DNA from: Aliisedimentitalea scapharcae
GTDB taxonomy: Bacteria > Pseudomonadota > Alphaproteobacteria > Rhodobacterales > Rhodobacteraceae
Direction: 5' to 3'
DNA length: 64,000 nucleotides
Assembly: GCF_045277565.1 (NCBI RefSeq)
Contig: NZ_CP123584.1
Coordinates: 186,001 to 250,000, forward strand
Below, piece after piece: positions 17,787 through 25,413 of this stretch. Position numbers and translations under genes: made by a program. Below the pieces are notes generated by a model. It made no database searches. It was not told the DNA's origin and saw only the letters and a program-made list of their open reading frames with translations. Positions within the stretch are counted from its first letter, which is position 1. Every line of letters starts with the position of its first letter.

Positions 17787-19856
17787 TCATCCAACTGCCA
17801 GTTCGGTAATCTCACGGCGGAAGGGCAGCGCATCACCAATGTCCTGGCCATCCAGCTCACGCGCATAGCGGTGCCCGGCATAGGTGGCCCAGGCAATCGG
17901 TCCCGGCGCATTGGCGTCGCCAATGATCTTGACGGATTTGATCCCGGCATCAGCCCAATCGGTTTCGCGAGATTTGAGATCCAAATAGACATGGTTGTTC
18001 TCCAAACGAGACGACACCATGACCACAGCGTCACAACCATACTCGCGCGGCGCATCTGTATAGATGCAATTGGACATCACACGGCCGCTGCCGATTTCGG
18101 TCACGCCACGGTTCAGCACGATATGGACACCCATTTCCGCCAACTTTTTGTGGATTGCGTGTTGTTCCAAAGTGTTGTTGGTCCAATCCGACAAATAGGC
18201 CGAGGGCGTGATGATGGTGACGTCGCACCCTGCCTTGCGCAGCAATTCGGCCAGGACACCGCCCATGTAGTAATGATCATCGTCATAGATCACGACCTGG
18301 CCGGAGGGCAGCGTGCCTTCCATGATGTCATCGGGGGTAAAGATCGGCATCGTGGGATCAGTGGCAAAGGGCACAACATGCTGGCGGCTGACCCCATCAC
18401 GACGCCATTTTGACCCAGTTGCCAGACACACGTTTTCAAACCCGAATTCCAAAATGCTGTCTGCGTCCAACGCGCTGTCAAAATAGGTTTCGACATTGGG
18501 TTTCTGGCTGATCTGATAGTCGCGGTAATCCACCACGCGGCCCCAGGCCGACAAGCCGGGCAGGTGGCGTTCGCGGGCCACACGCCCGCCCAAAGTGGTT
18601 GTCGCCTCGGCAATCGCCACGTCATATCCGCGCTCAGAAAGCGCACGGGCTGCTTCCAACCCGGCAGGACCGGACCCAACAACCAACACGTTGTCGCTGG
18701 TGCCCTTGGGGTTCATGCGTTCCGGATGCCAGCCTTTGCGCCATTCTTCCATAAAGGTGGGATTCTGGGTGCAGCGACTGATTGACATAGTCATGTCGCC
18801 GGTGATGCAAATATTGCAGCCAATGCATTCACGGATATCTTCGATCCGGCCTTCGTCAATCTTGAGCGGGATAAACGGATCGGCAATCGACGGTCGCGCA
18901 CAGCCAATCATATCCAACGTGCCGGATTTGATCATCTTGGCCATCACATCAGGAGAGGTAAACCGACCAACCCCGACAATCGGCTTGTCGGTCAGGTCGT
19001 GAATGCCCCGCACCAGTGCTTCTTGCGCGGCCTCTTCCTTGAACCGGGAAGGACCTGAACAATCTTCCCAAGTTCCCTGTGCCAGATCCCAGATATCGGG
19101 CAGATTTCGGTTCATTTCGACAAAATCACGGACTTCGGCATTGGAAAAGCCAAGATCCCCGATCGTTTCGTCCAAGGACACCCGCAGGGCGATCCCCATC
19201 GTATCGCCCACGGCGTCCTTGATGTCGCCAATCACCTCATTGGCAAACCGCGACCGGTTTTCCAGCGACCCGCCATATTCATCTGTTCGATGGTTAGTGG
19301 CGCGGCTCAGAAAATGCTGAAAGATACCAAAGCCATGCGCACCATACAGATTGATCAGATCGAACCCGGCCTCTTTCGACCGCTTGGCTGCATTCACGAA
19401 CCAGCGACGCAGATCACGGATGTCGGATTTATCCAGCGCGCGCGCCTGAATCGGATCGTTGGTAAAGGTGCGAATGGGTTGGGCCGAAACCGCCAGCGGC
19501 ACTTCTTTGGAGTATAGATTAGGACCGTTGACCCCGGAATACGCCAATTGAATTCCGGCCAACGCGCCATGGGTCTTCATCTTTTCCGACATCTTGCGCA
19601 GCTGGGGAATGTCCTTGTCTTCCCACAGGCGCAATTCAATGAACGGAGTGATTTCCGAAGTATGATGCATCTCGCATTGTTCGGTAAAGATCACGCCCCA
19701 GCCGCCTTCGGCCTTGATACCACGCATGGCAGCCGCAGCAGACGGATCACGATACCCTCCACCGTTGCAGTGGGGCACCTGATAGAACCGGTTTTTGGCT
19801 GTGACAGGGCCGATCTGCATCGGTTCGAACAGAATATCGTAACGTGGGTCGCGCAT
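17787..19856 (-). CDS. FMN/4Fe-4S amine dehydrogenase (trimethylamine/histamine dehydrogenase family)
   Basis: This 689-residue protein has an old-yellow-enzyme barrel (1-370), a 4Fe-4S site and two nucleotide-binding domains (VLVVGSGPAGLEAA near residue 390), as in trimethylamine dehydrogenase (TMADH). Cys30 (RFYQVPHC) matches the cysteine that carries covalent 6-S-cysteinyl FMN. Cys344, Cys347, Cys350 and Cys362 hold the cluster, and Tyr171/His174 match the catalytic pair. The TMADH aromatic bowl Tyr60-Trp264-Trp355 is replaced here by Gln60, Trp263 and Asp354, the set known from histamine dehydrogenase. Oxidative deamination of a primary amine or diamine to an aldehyde is therefore more likely than demethylation. 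AGGGAGG precedes the start. It is the first gene of an operon with a polyamine-type importer and lies divergent from a LuxR regulator. Confidence 0.85.
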   Translation of the reverse strand: MRDPRYDILFEPMQIGPVTAKNRFYQVPHCNGGGYRDPSAAAAMRGIKAEGGWGVIFTEQCEMHHTSEITPFIELRLWEDKDIPQLRKMSEKMKTHGALAGIQLAYSGVNGPNLYSKEVPLAVSAQPIRTFTNDPIQARALDKSDIRDLRRWFVNAAKRSKEAGFDLINLYGAHGFGIFQHFLSRATNHRTDEYGGSLENRSRFANEVIGDIKDAVGDTMGIALRVSLDETIGDLGFSNAEVRDFVEMNRNLPDIWDLAQGTWEDCSGPSRFKEEAAQEALVRGIHDLTDKPIVGVGRFTSPDVMAKMIKSGTLDMIGCARPSIADPFIPLKIDEGRIEDIRECIGCNICITGDMTMSISRCTQNPTFMEEWRKGWHPERMNPKGTSDNVLVVGSGPAGLEAARALSERGYDVAIAEATTTLGGRVARERHLPGLSAWGRVVDYRDYQISQKPNVETYFDSALDADSILEFGFENVCLATGSKWRRDGVSRQHVVPFATDPTMPIFTPDDIMEGTLPSGQVVIYDDDHYYMGGVLAELLRKAGCDVTIITPSAYLSDWTNNTLEQHAIHKKLAEMGVHIVLNRGVTEIGSGRVMSNCIYTDAPREYGCDAVVMVSSRLENNHVYLDLKSRETDWADAGIKSVKIIGDANAPGPIAWATYAGHRYARELDGQDIGDALPFRREITELAVG

Positions 19857-19993
19857 TGCGTGCCCTCCCTTTAGCGTCTGGCTGGGGTTGCGCAGCGAGG
19901 TGCATAAGTCCTGCGAGAGATTTTCTGGTCCCGGTATCGAGCCTTTGATATACCTCTCAATTCAAGGACTATTAATATCTGGAGCTACCTAGA

Positions 19994-20007
19994 GGGGTAT
20001 ATACCCC
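19994..20007. promoter_or_regulatory. Perfect palindrome in the amine dehydrogenase/luxR gap
   Basis: GGGGTATATACCCC is a perfect 14-base palindrome that ends two bases before the AAGGAGGT ribosome site of the luxR gene. A related AGAGGTATATC lies on the minus strand at 19948-19958. The position suits an operator that controls luxR and possibly the divergent amine dehydrogenase operon. Confidence 0.5.
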
Positions 20008-20022
20008 CAAGGAGGTATGAAC

Positions 20023-20811
20023 GTGTCTGCATCTGGTCCGGAACTGGCTTTGGCCCATGCAATTTCGGCTATTGGAAAGGCTGATTTCCAGACTTTGCTT
20101 TATCGGTGGATTTGCCTGATTGGTGAAATCGACAACGGTGCCATGATCGCCTTTTTCAAAGACCGAGGCCCCGAAGCCTATTTCTCTGAAGCACAAGACC
20201 GACGTGTGTTTGCAAATCTTGACAGCCACTATTTGCGTGGTGCCTACCTGCTTGACCCAGTCTATTCGCTCCATGTCAAACACGCCGACGAGGGCCTGTA
20301 CCGTCTGATCGACATTTCGCCGGATCACTTCAGACGTAACGAATATTTTGCGTCCTATTTCCGACGCACGACCTTGATCGACGAATTGATTTTTCTGGCC
20401 CACCCCGCACCGGGGGTGACCATCACAATCTGCGTCGGAAGGGATGCCACATCCGGTCGAAAATTTTCAGCACGCACCATAACGCGGCTCAGAGAAACAG
20501 CCCCCATCGTTGCGGCTCTGGCGAACGCACATTGGGGCAATCTACGGTCAGAAACAGAAACAGATGACCTGCAGGTGGTTGAAGCGCTCAGGAACAGGTT
20601 GTCGAACGAGCTGAAAATCTCGCTCAGCCCACGTCAGTCTGAAATCGCCTTTCTCGTGCTGCAAGGTCATTCCTCGGTTTCCATCGGGTTGACCCTTGGA
20701 ATCAGTCCGCTCACCGTAAAAACGATCCGCAAGCAGCTGTACAGAAAATGCAACATATCTTCTCAGGCAGAGCTCTTTTCCCTGCTGACGCCATATCTGT
20801 TGCGAACATGA
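20023..20811 (+). CDS. LuxR-family transcriptional regulator
   Basis: This 262-residue protein has a C-terminal LuxR/GerE helix-turn-helix (about residues 195-255: LSPRQSEIAFLVLQGHS, then SPLTVKTIRKQLYRK). The N-terminal half of about 180 residues matches no domain that I recognise and lacks an obvious acyl-homoserine-lactone pocket signature. The start is set at the GTG (20023) because AAGGAGGT ends 6 bases before it; the ATG at 20017 directly abuts that site and is too close. It is divergent from the amine dehydrogenase operon and convergent with the aldehyde dehydrogenase operon, so it is the best candidate to regulate both. The effector is unknown. Confidence 0.82.
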   Translation: MSASGPELALAHAISAIGKADFQTLLYRWICLIGEIDNGAMIAFFKDRGPEAYFSEAQDRRVFANLDSHYLRGAYLLDPVYSLHVKHADEGLYRLIDISPDHFRRNEYFASYFRRTTLIDELIFLAHPAPGVTITICVGRDATSGRKFSARTITRLRETAPIVAALANAHWGNLRSETETDDLQVVEALRNRLSNELKISLSPRQSEIAFLVLQGHSSVSIGLTLGISPLTVKTIRKQLYRKCNISSQAELFSLLTPYLLRT

Positions 20812-20862
20812 TGGCAAGGAAACTGACCCGGCAAGGTCGGAACAACTTTGGTGGTTCAGCGG

Positions 20863-20899
20863 CCATTGGCGATGCCTGAGCGTTCGCCAATGGGGCGTT
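20863..20899 (+). terminator. Terminator between luxR and the convergent aldehyde dehydrogenase gene
   Basis: CCATTGGCGA (20863-20872) pairs perfectly with TCGCCAATGG (20884-20893), followed by GGCG and four T residues on the plus strand. It lies about 50 bases past the luxR stop. The aldehyde dehydrogenase ends just beyond, so the hairpin may serve both directions. Confidence 0.55.
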
Positions 20900-20904
20900 T
20901 TGGA

Positions 20905-22401
20905 TCAGGCTTTATACTTGATCCAAGTGGTCTTGAGCGCAGTGTATTTCTCAAGACTGTGCAGCGACAAATCCCGCCCGAACCCGGATTGCTTCATTCC
21001 ACCGAACGGCGTCTGTGCCGACAGAGCGTCCACCGTGTTCACCGACACGGTCCCAACGTGCAATCGGTCTGCCACCCGACAGGCGCGGCTCAGATTGTCG
21101 GTCCAGACCGAGGCCGCCAGCCCATAAATTGAATCATTGGCCATGGTCACGGCCTCTTCTTCGGAATCGAACGGAATGACCGACAGCACCGGTCCAAATA
21201 TCTCATCCCGCGCCAGAGGATTGTCGTGGCTTACATCATCAAAGATGGTTGGTTGTACAAAACATCCCTTGCCACCCACTGTGATCCGTTCACCCCCCGC
21301 CACCAGGTTGGCAGACGTCTTGCCGGCCTCGATAAATCGCATAATGCCCTGGGTCTGCTTTTCATCAACGATGGCCCCCATTTTCGCGGCAGGATCCAAT
21401 GGGTCTCCCGGCTGCATGGCCTGGGCGCGTGCGATCAACTTTGCGACAAATGCATCCTTGATCGACCTTTCGACATAAAGCCGCGAATTGGCTGAACAGA
21501 CCTCTCCCTGATTAAAAAAGATGCCAACGGCCGCCATATCTGCCGCCGTATCCAGATCCTCGCAATCAGCAAAGACCAGATTCGGGCTTTTGCCGCCGGT
21601 TTCAGGCCAAATCTGTTTCAAATTGGATTGACCAGAGTATTGCATGAACATTTTGCCAATACCGGTCGAACCGGTAAAGGCCAGGCTGTCCACATCCATA
21701 TGCAGACCCAACGCCCGACCTGCGGTGGCGCCAAAGCCGGGAACCACGTTCAACACGCCGTCCGGCAACCCGGCCTCGACCGCCAACTCCGCCAGTCGCA
21801 AAGCAGAAAGAGGCGATTGCTCGGCAGGTTTCAGGACAACCGAATTCCCGGCCGCAAGAGCCGCGGCTGCCTTCCATGTTGCCATGTCCAAGGGAAAATT
21901 CCAGGGCGTCACCGCCCCGACCACCCCCAACGGAACCCGTGCCACCAAAGCCAAGTCCCCCGGACCTGTGGGGGCCACTTCGTCATAAATCTTATCGATG
22001 GCTTCGGCGTACCACTGAAAGAAATGCGCTGACCCCGGGGCATCGACAGTGGCCGCATCGGTAACCAGTTTGCCCATGTCCAGACTGTCGAGCAGCGCCA
22101 TCTCTTCCAGGTTGGCCCGGATCAAATCCGCAAGCTTCAGCAAAACCGCCTTGCGATCGCCAGGTGCCATGCGCGACCAACGACCATCGTCAAACGCGCG
22201 CCGTCCGGCTGCCACGGCCAGATCCACGTCCGCCGTGTCACATTCCGCAACCGCAGTCAGAACCGCGCCTGTCGCCGGGTTGATGCTGTCAAAGGTATTA
22301 CCCGAAACCGCATCAACAAATTTGCCGTCGATAAAGGCCTGCCCCCGCAGGGTCAGAGCCTCGGCGCGGGTTTTCCAGTCTTGGTGAGTATAGTCCAGCA
22401 T
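20905..22401 (-). CDS. NAD-dependent aldehyde dehydrogenase, PuuC-like
   Basis: This 498-residue aldehyde dehydrogenase has the general base Glu267 (PETGGKS) and catalytic Cys302 (NQGEVCSANSR). It resembles gamma-glutamyl-aminobutyraldehyde dehydrogenase PuuC closely along its length, including the N-terminal region before the FINGEF-like FIDGKF motif and the WYAEAIDKIYDEVA stretch. Enzymes of this group oxidize amino- and gamma-glutamyl-amino aldehydes as well as indole and imidazole acetaldehydes. AGGAG precedes the start, 15 bases behind a DUF1028 gene. As the last gene of the hpaB-like/ridA/DUF1028 operon and near the amine dehydrogenase, it probably oxidizes the aldehyde formed from the imported amine. 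The substrate is inferred. Confidence 0.88.
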   Translation of the reverse strand: MLDYTHQDWKTRAEALTLRGQAFIDGKFVDAVSGNTFDSINPATGAVLTAVAECDTADVDLAVAAGRRAFDDGRWSRMAPGDRKAVLLKLADLIRANLEEMALLDSLDMGKLVTDAATVDAPGSAHFFQWYAEAIDKIYDEVAPTGPGDLALVARVPLGVVGAVTPWNFPLDMATWKAAAALAAGNSVVLKPAEQSPLSALRLAELAVEAGLPDGVLNVVPGFGATAGRALGLHMDVDSLAFTGSTGIGKMFMQYSGQSNLKQIWPETGGKSPNLVFADCEDLDTAADMAAVGIFFNQGEVCSANSRLYVERSIKDAFVAKLIARAQAMQPGDPLDPAAKMGAIVDEKQTQGIMRFIEAGKTSANLVAGGERITVGGKGCFVQPTIFDDVSHDNPLARDEIFGPVLSVIPFDSEEEAVTMANDSIYGLAASVWTDNLSRACRVADRLHVGTVSVNTVDALSAQTPFGGMKQSGFGRDLSLHSLEKYTALKTTWIKYKA

Positions 22402-22416
22402 GGCATTCTCCTGCTG

Positions 22417-23094
22417 TTATTCATCGCCCGGCACGCCGTATGATGGTGCCTCTCGGGGATCTAGGGCGCGCTGGATATAGGCGTCCAGTTGCGGTTTGTA
22501 GACGTCCCAGGCGGCGGCGATATTTTCGATTGGACAGGCGTCCTGGGACCAATCACAGCGCAGCTCGGCCACCGGCCAGCTGACGGTGTCGACGATCAGC
22601 ATTCCCGCCGAATGCACCGGGCCGGCCTCACCACCCGCCGCCATCCCGGCGCGCATGGCGGCAATCAGCCGGTCCCCGATATGGCCAGTCGCGGCTTCGA
22701 ACCCCTCAACGATGGCCTGGCAGACCCCGTCATTGGCCAGCAGATTACCGCCCGAAGCCACATCACGCCCCTGCGCCTGGGTCCAGATGCCCAGGGAATT
22801 TGGCCCGGAATGGATCGCCGTGTCGCCTTGCGCATCCACAGCCAGAACCTGGCGATAGTCGATATGCGCACCGCGCCGCTGCACCTGGGCAATCGCCTCG
22901 GTCGCACTCAGCCCCTGCTCCATCAGATCGAGCGTCAAAGGCCCCAGCGAGGGATCAGTCACATTCTGGCTCGCCACCGCGCCCACGCCCGCCCGGGCAA
23001 AGGCACATCGCGCCGCGACTGCTGGCGAAGATGACGAAATCGCCATTCCGAACATGCCCGTTTCAGCGCAGCGCGCCACCAGCGAAAAGGTCAT
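22417..23094 (-). CDS. DUF1028 family protein (putative Ntn-type hydrolase)
   Basis: This 225-residue protein is a DUF1028 family member. It begins MTFSLVARCAETG, has the ISSSSPAVAARCAFARAGVGAVASQ block typical of the family, and carries the late SAGMLIVD stretch. DUF1028 proteins have an Ntn-hydrolase-like fold; after Met removal Thr2 would be the N-terminal residue, as expected for such a nucleophile, but this is an inference. AGGGAG lies upstream of the start. It sits between RidA and the aldehyde dehydrogenase in one operon. A hydrolytic step on an amide or lactam intermediate would fit, but no substrate is established. Confidence 0.8.
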   Translation of the reverse strand: MTFSLVARCAETGMFGMAISSSSPAVAARCAFARAGVGAVASQNVTDPSLGPLTLDLMEQGLSATEAIAQVQRRGAHIDYRQVLAVDAQGDTAIHSGPNSLGIWTQAQGRDVASGGNLLANDGVCQAIVEGFEAATGHIGDRLIAAMRAGMAAGGEAGPVHSAGMLIVDTVSWPVAELRCDWSQDACPIENIAAAWDVYKPQLDAYIQRALDPREAPSYGVPGDE

Positions 23095-23159
23095 CTCTCA
23101 CTCATCTCCCTATAGCCCCTGAATGGGCTTCTTTCTGGTCCCAAATACTTTCGGGGGGA

Positions 23160-23206
23160 GCGTTGCAATCCAACAAGGATTGCAACGCGGGGGGCAGACA
23201 GCCCCC
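23160..23206. repeat. Double stem-loop in the ridA/DUF1028 gap
   Basis: A perfect 12-bp stem, GCGTTGCAATCC (23160-23171) with its complement (23177-23188), is followed at once by GGGGGC-AGACA-GCCCCC (23190-23206). A TCCCAAATACTTTCGGGGGG stretch precedes both. G-rich hairpins of this look are common between genes in roseobacters, but I cannot confirm a named family from sequence alone. It may be a repeat element or an intercistronic processing hairpin. There is no T-tract on the plus strand; the minus strand reads into the hairpin from TTTT. Confidence 0.5.
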
Positions 23207-23216
23207 AAAACACGGA

Positions 23217-23633
23217 TCAATCGGGAATGACTGCGGTACCATCAATTTCGACCAGCCAATCGGGGCGGGCCAGCGCCTGAACGACCAGACCAGTCGACAC
23301 CGGATGCACGCCTTTGATATATTCGCCCATGGTGCGATAGACGTCCTCGCGGTAGCGCACATCGGTGATATAAACGACAACCTTGACCAGATGCTCCATG
23401 CTACCACCCGCCTCTTCGATCAGTTGACGGATGTTCTGCATCACCTTGTGGGTCTGTTCGACAGGGTCGTGACTGTCAATATTCACGGCGTCATCCAGAT
23501 TCTGCGGGCACTGGCCACGCAAATAAACAGTTTTGCCACCTTGGGTCACAACAGCCTGACACAGATCATTGTCCAGGTTCTGTTCCGGGTAGGTGTCCGA
23601 GGTATTGAACTTACGAATACGGGTATGGGCCAT
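23217..23633 (-). CDS. RidA/YjgF family enamine-imine deaminase
   Basis: This 138-residue RidA-family protein has the VEHLVKV-like MEHLVKVVVYITD strand, and an arginine in ALARPDWLVEID at the position of the catalytic Arg105 of RidA. RidA proteins hydrolyse reactive enamines and imines to keto compounds and ammonia; subgroups act in specific catabolic routes such as pyrimidine or aminomuconate breakdown. CGGAG precedes the start. It follows the HpaB-like gene by 41 bases and precedes DUF1028 and the aldehyde dehydrogenase. It probably clears an enamine/imine product made by the neighbouring oxidative enzymes, though a housekeeping role is not excluded. Confidence 0.88.
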   Translation of the reverse strand: MAHTRIRKFNTSDTYPEQNLDNDLCQAVVTQGGKTVYLRGQCPQNLDDAVNIDSHDPVEQTHKVMQNIRQLIEEAGGSMEHLVKVVVYITDVRYREDVYRTMGEYIKGVHPVSTGLVVQALARPDWLVEIDGTAVIPD

Positions 23634-23674
23634 TTGGGTCTCCGTTTGTTTGGGTATTGGAATGGTGAAACAGG

Positions 23675-25204
23675 CTAATGGGAGGTGATGCTATCGCTCT
23701 GCGTTGCATCCATCGCGAACCACCGGCTGACAGCGCTATCTGCCTTTGACGTTGTCCTTGGTCCCATGACGGTGTCGGACAGGTCTGCGGCGTGTTTGAC
23801 GAATGCCATCGGCCCGTCCCAGTCAAAGTTCTGGTAGACAGCCGCGAGGTGGGTGTGGGGCGGGGATTGGGCGAACAGCTGGAACGACAGGCGGTGCCCG
23901 GCGTAGTCCGAATTCAGCAGGTCGCGGGCAAAGGCCAGCAGCTTGCGCCGGTCCTCGGCCGCCCATTCGTCGTTGAGGGTATAGTATTTCTCGAGCCACG
24001 GACCCGTGTCATCGCTGGCGAAACTCGCCGCATCCGGGGTCACGCAGACCTGGCCACCGCACAGGTCGCGGGTCAGCTGCACCATGGCGGGCAGTTGCGA
24101 ACAGGCCTGCACCCGGCCCGCATACAGCAGCGATTGGTTCGGCATCATCAGCCCGGCGGGCGATTTTTCCGCCAACGCCACCGACGCGGTCAGATGTGCG
24201 TTGATCCCTTCGCGGTAGCACGCCAGGGTCGACAGCTTCTCCTGCACACCCTGTTCGCGGTCCAGCCCGGTCTGGCGGACATTGAACAGCGCCGCACCGA
24301 TCATCATGTCGGTCTGTTTCAGGATCCGCTGCAGGAACGGAAACGCCGAATACCGGTGCAACGTGGCGCGCATGAACATCGCCGCACGGGTGTGGCGGTA
24401 AAACAGCACGTTCTCCCAGGGGATCAGCACATCGTCAAACACGACCAGCGTGTCGATCTCGTCAAACCGGTTGGCCAGCGGGTAATCTGCGGCAGGCGCG
24501 CGACCGGCAAACCCGGTGCGACAGATGAATTTCAACCCCGGCGCGTTCAGATCACAGATGAACCCGACCGCATAGGGCGACATCTCTTCCTCGCCCCAAT
24601 TGGCAATCGTCGGTTTGGTAAAGGCCTGGTTGGCATAGGCGGCTGCGGTTTCGAATTTGGCCCCGCGCACGATGATCCCGGCATCGGTTTCGCGCACCAC
24701 ATGCAACAGCATGTCCGGGTCCTGATCCTGCGGAGGGCGCGACCGGTCGCCCTTGGGGTCGGTATTGGCCGAGACCTGGAACAGGTCCTGACGCAGCACC
24801 GTGTCGATATGGGTCCGGATGTTGCCCGCAAACTGCGGGTCGAGTTCGCCCAGCACATCAGCCCCATCCAGCAGCGACCACATCTCGCCCACGGTTTCAT
24901 CGCCCACCCGGGTCACGACCCCACCGATTTCATTCATCATGTGATCGGTGGCGCGGCGTTTGGCCCACCAATCGGCCTGGCTGTAGGGCAGCTTGTAGCC
25001 CATGGCCGAAACCTCGCCAGCTTCGGTATAGGTCATCAGATCCGCATGCGGCGCCTGATGCTGCATGTCATAAATCCGCGCCCGAATATCCACCAACGGC
25101 TTGAACTGAGGATGCCCCGAAACATCACGCACCCGCTCACCATTCACATAAACCTCACGGCCTGCGCTCAACGAAGCGAGATACTCAGATCCTGTGCGTA
25201 TCAT
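23675..25204 (-). CDS. 4-hydroxyphenylacetate 3-hydroxylase (HpaB) family flavoprotein
   Basis: This 509-residue protein has the HpaB N-terminal domain (about 5-270) and C-terminal domain (about 280-480). The N-terminal part opens with RTGSEYLASL and includes DPMLL-like DPDMLLHVV, AGIIVRGAKF and DVLIPWENV. HpaB enzymes use FADH2 from a partner reductase to hydroxylate phenols, while other family members act as radical dehydratases. The start at 25204 has GGAG at 9 bases; an upstream in-frame ATG (25252) lacks one. No HpaC-type reductase is in the window. It heads the operon with RidA, DUF1028 and the aldehyde dehydrogenase, suggesting ring or heterocycle hydroxylation late in the amine pathway. 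The substrate is unknown. Confidence 0.83.
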   Translation of the reverse strand: MIRTGSEYLASLSAGREVYVNGERVRDVSGHPQFKPLVDIRARIYDMQHQAPHADLMTYTEAGEVSAMGYKLPYSQADWWAKRRATDHMMNEIGGVVTRVGDETVGEMWSLLDGADVLGELDPQFAGNIRTHIDTVLRQDLFQVSANTDPKGDRSRPPQDQDPDMLLHVVRETDAGIIVRGAKFETAAAYANQAFTKPTIANWGEEEMSPYAVGFICDLNAPGLKFICRTGFAGRAPAADYPLANRFDEIDTLVVFDDVLIPWENVLFYRHTRAAMFMRATLHRYSAFPFLQRILKQTDMMIGAALFNVRQTGLDREQGVQEKLSTLACYREGINAHLTASVALAEKSPAGLMMPNQSLLYAGRVQACSQLPAMVQLTRDLCGGQVCVTPDAASFASDDTGPWLEKYYTLNDEWAAEDRRKLLAFARDLLNSDYAGHRLSFQLFAQSPPHTHLAAVYQNFDWDGPMAFVKHAADLSDTVMGPRTTSKADSAVSRWFAMDATQSDSITSH

Positions 25205-25413
25205 GGTGTGTCTCCTGCACCTGCTGGGCCCCCTTTCGGGAGGGTCTGGCACGTTTCACCCTAATGGTTTTCATATGGTCAGCAGGAATTGAAGCATTGT
25301 CTGTCTCATCCCTGATAAGGGTGTGCCTAAGCTTTTTCACCCCAAGGGACGACGGGTCGCCACACCTTTTGGTGCGGCGATCCTGATCATCGCTATTGCG
25401 ACCCTCACAGCAG

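Noticed and set aside
17787..19856. Trimethylamine dehydrogenase as a firm name
   Set aside because: Two of three aromatic-bowl residues that define trimethylamine binding are changed, so only the broader family is assigned.
23792..25264. A 490-codon open frame on the plus strand
   Set aside because: It is antisense to the HpaB-like gene, whose family motifs are clear; the plus translation shows no recognisable domain and no ribosome site.
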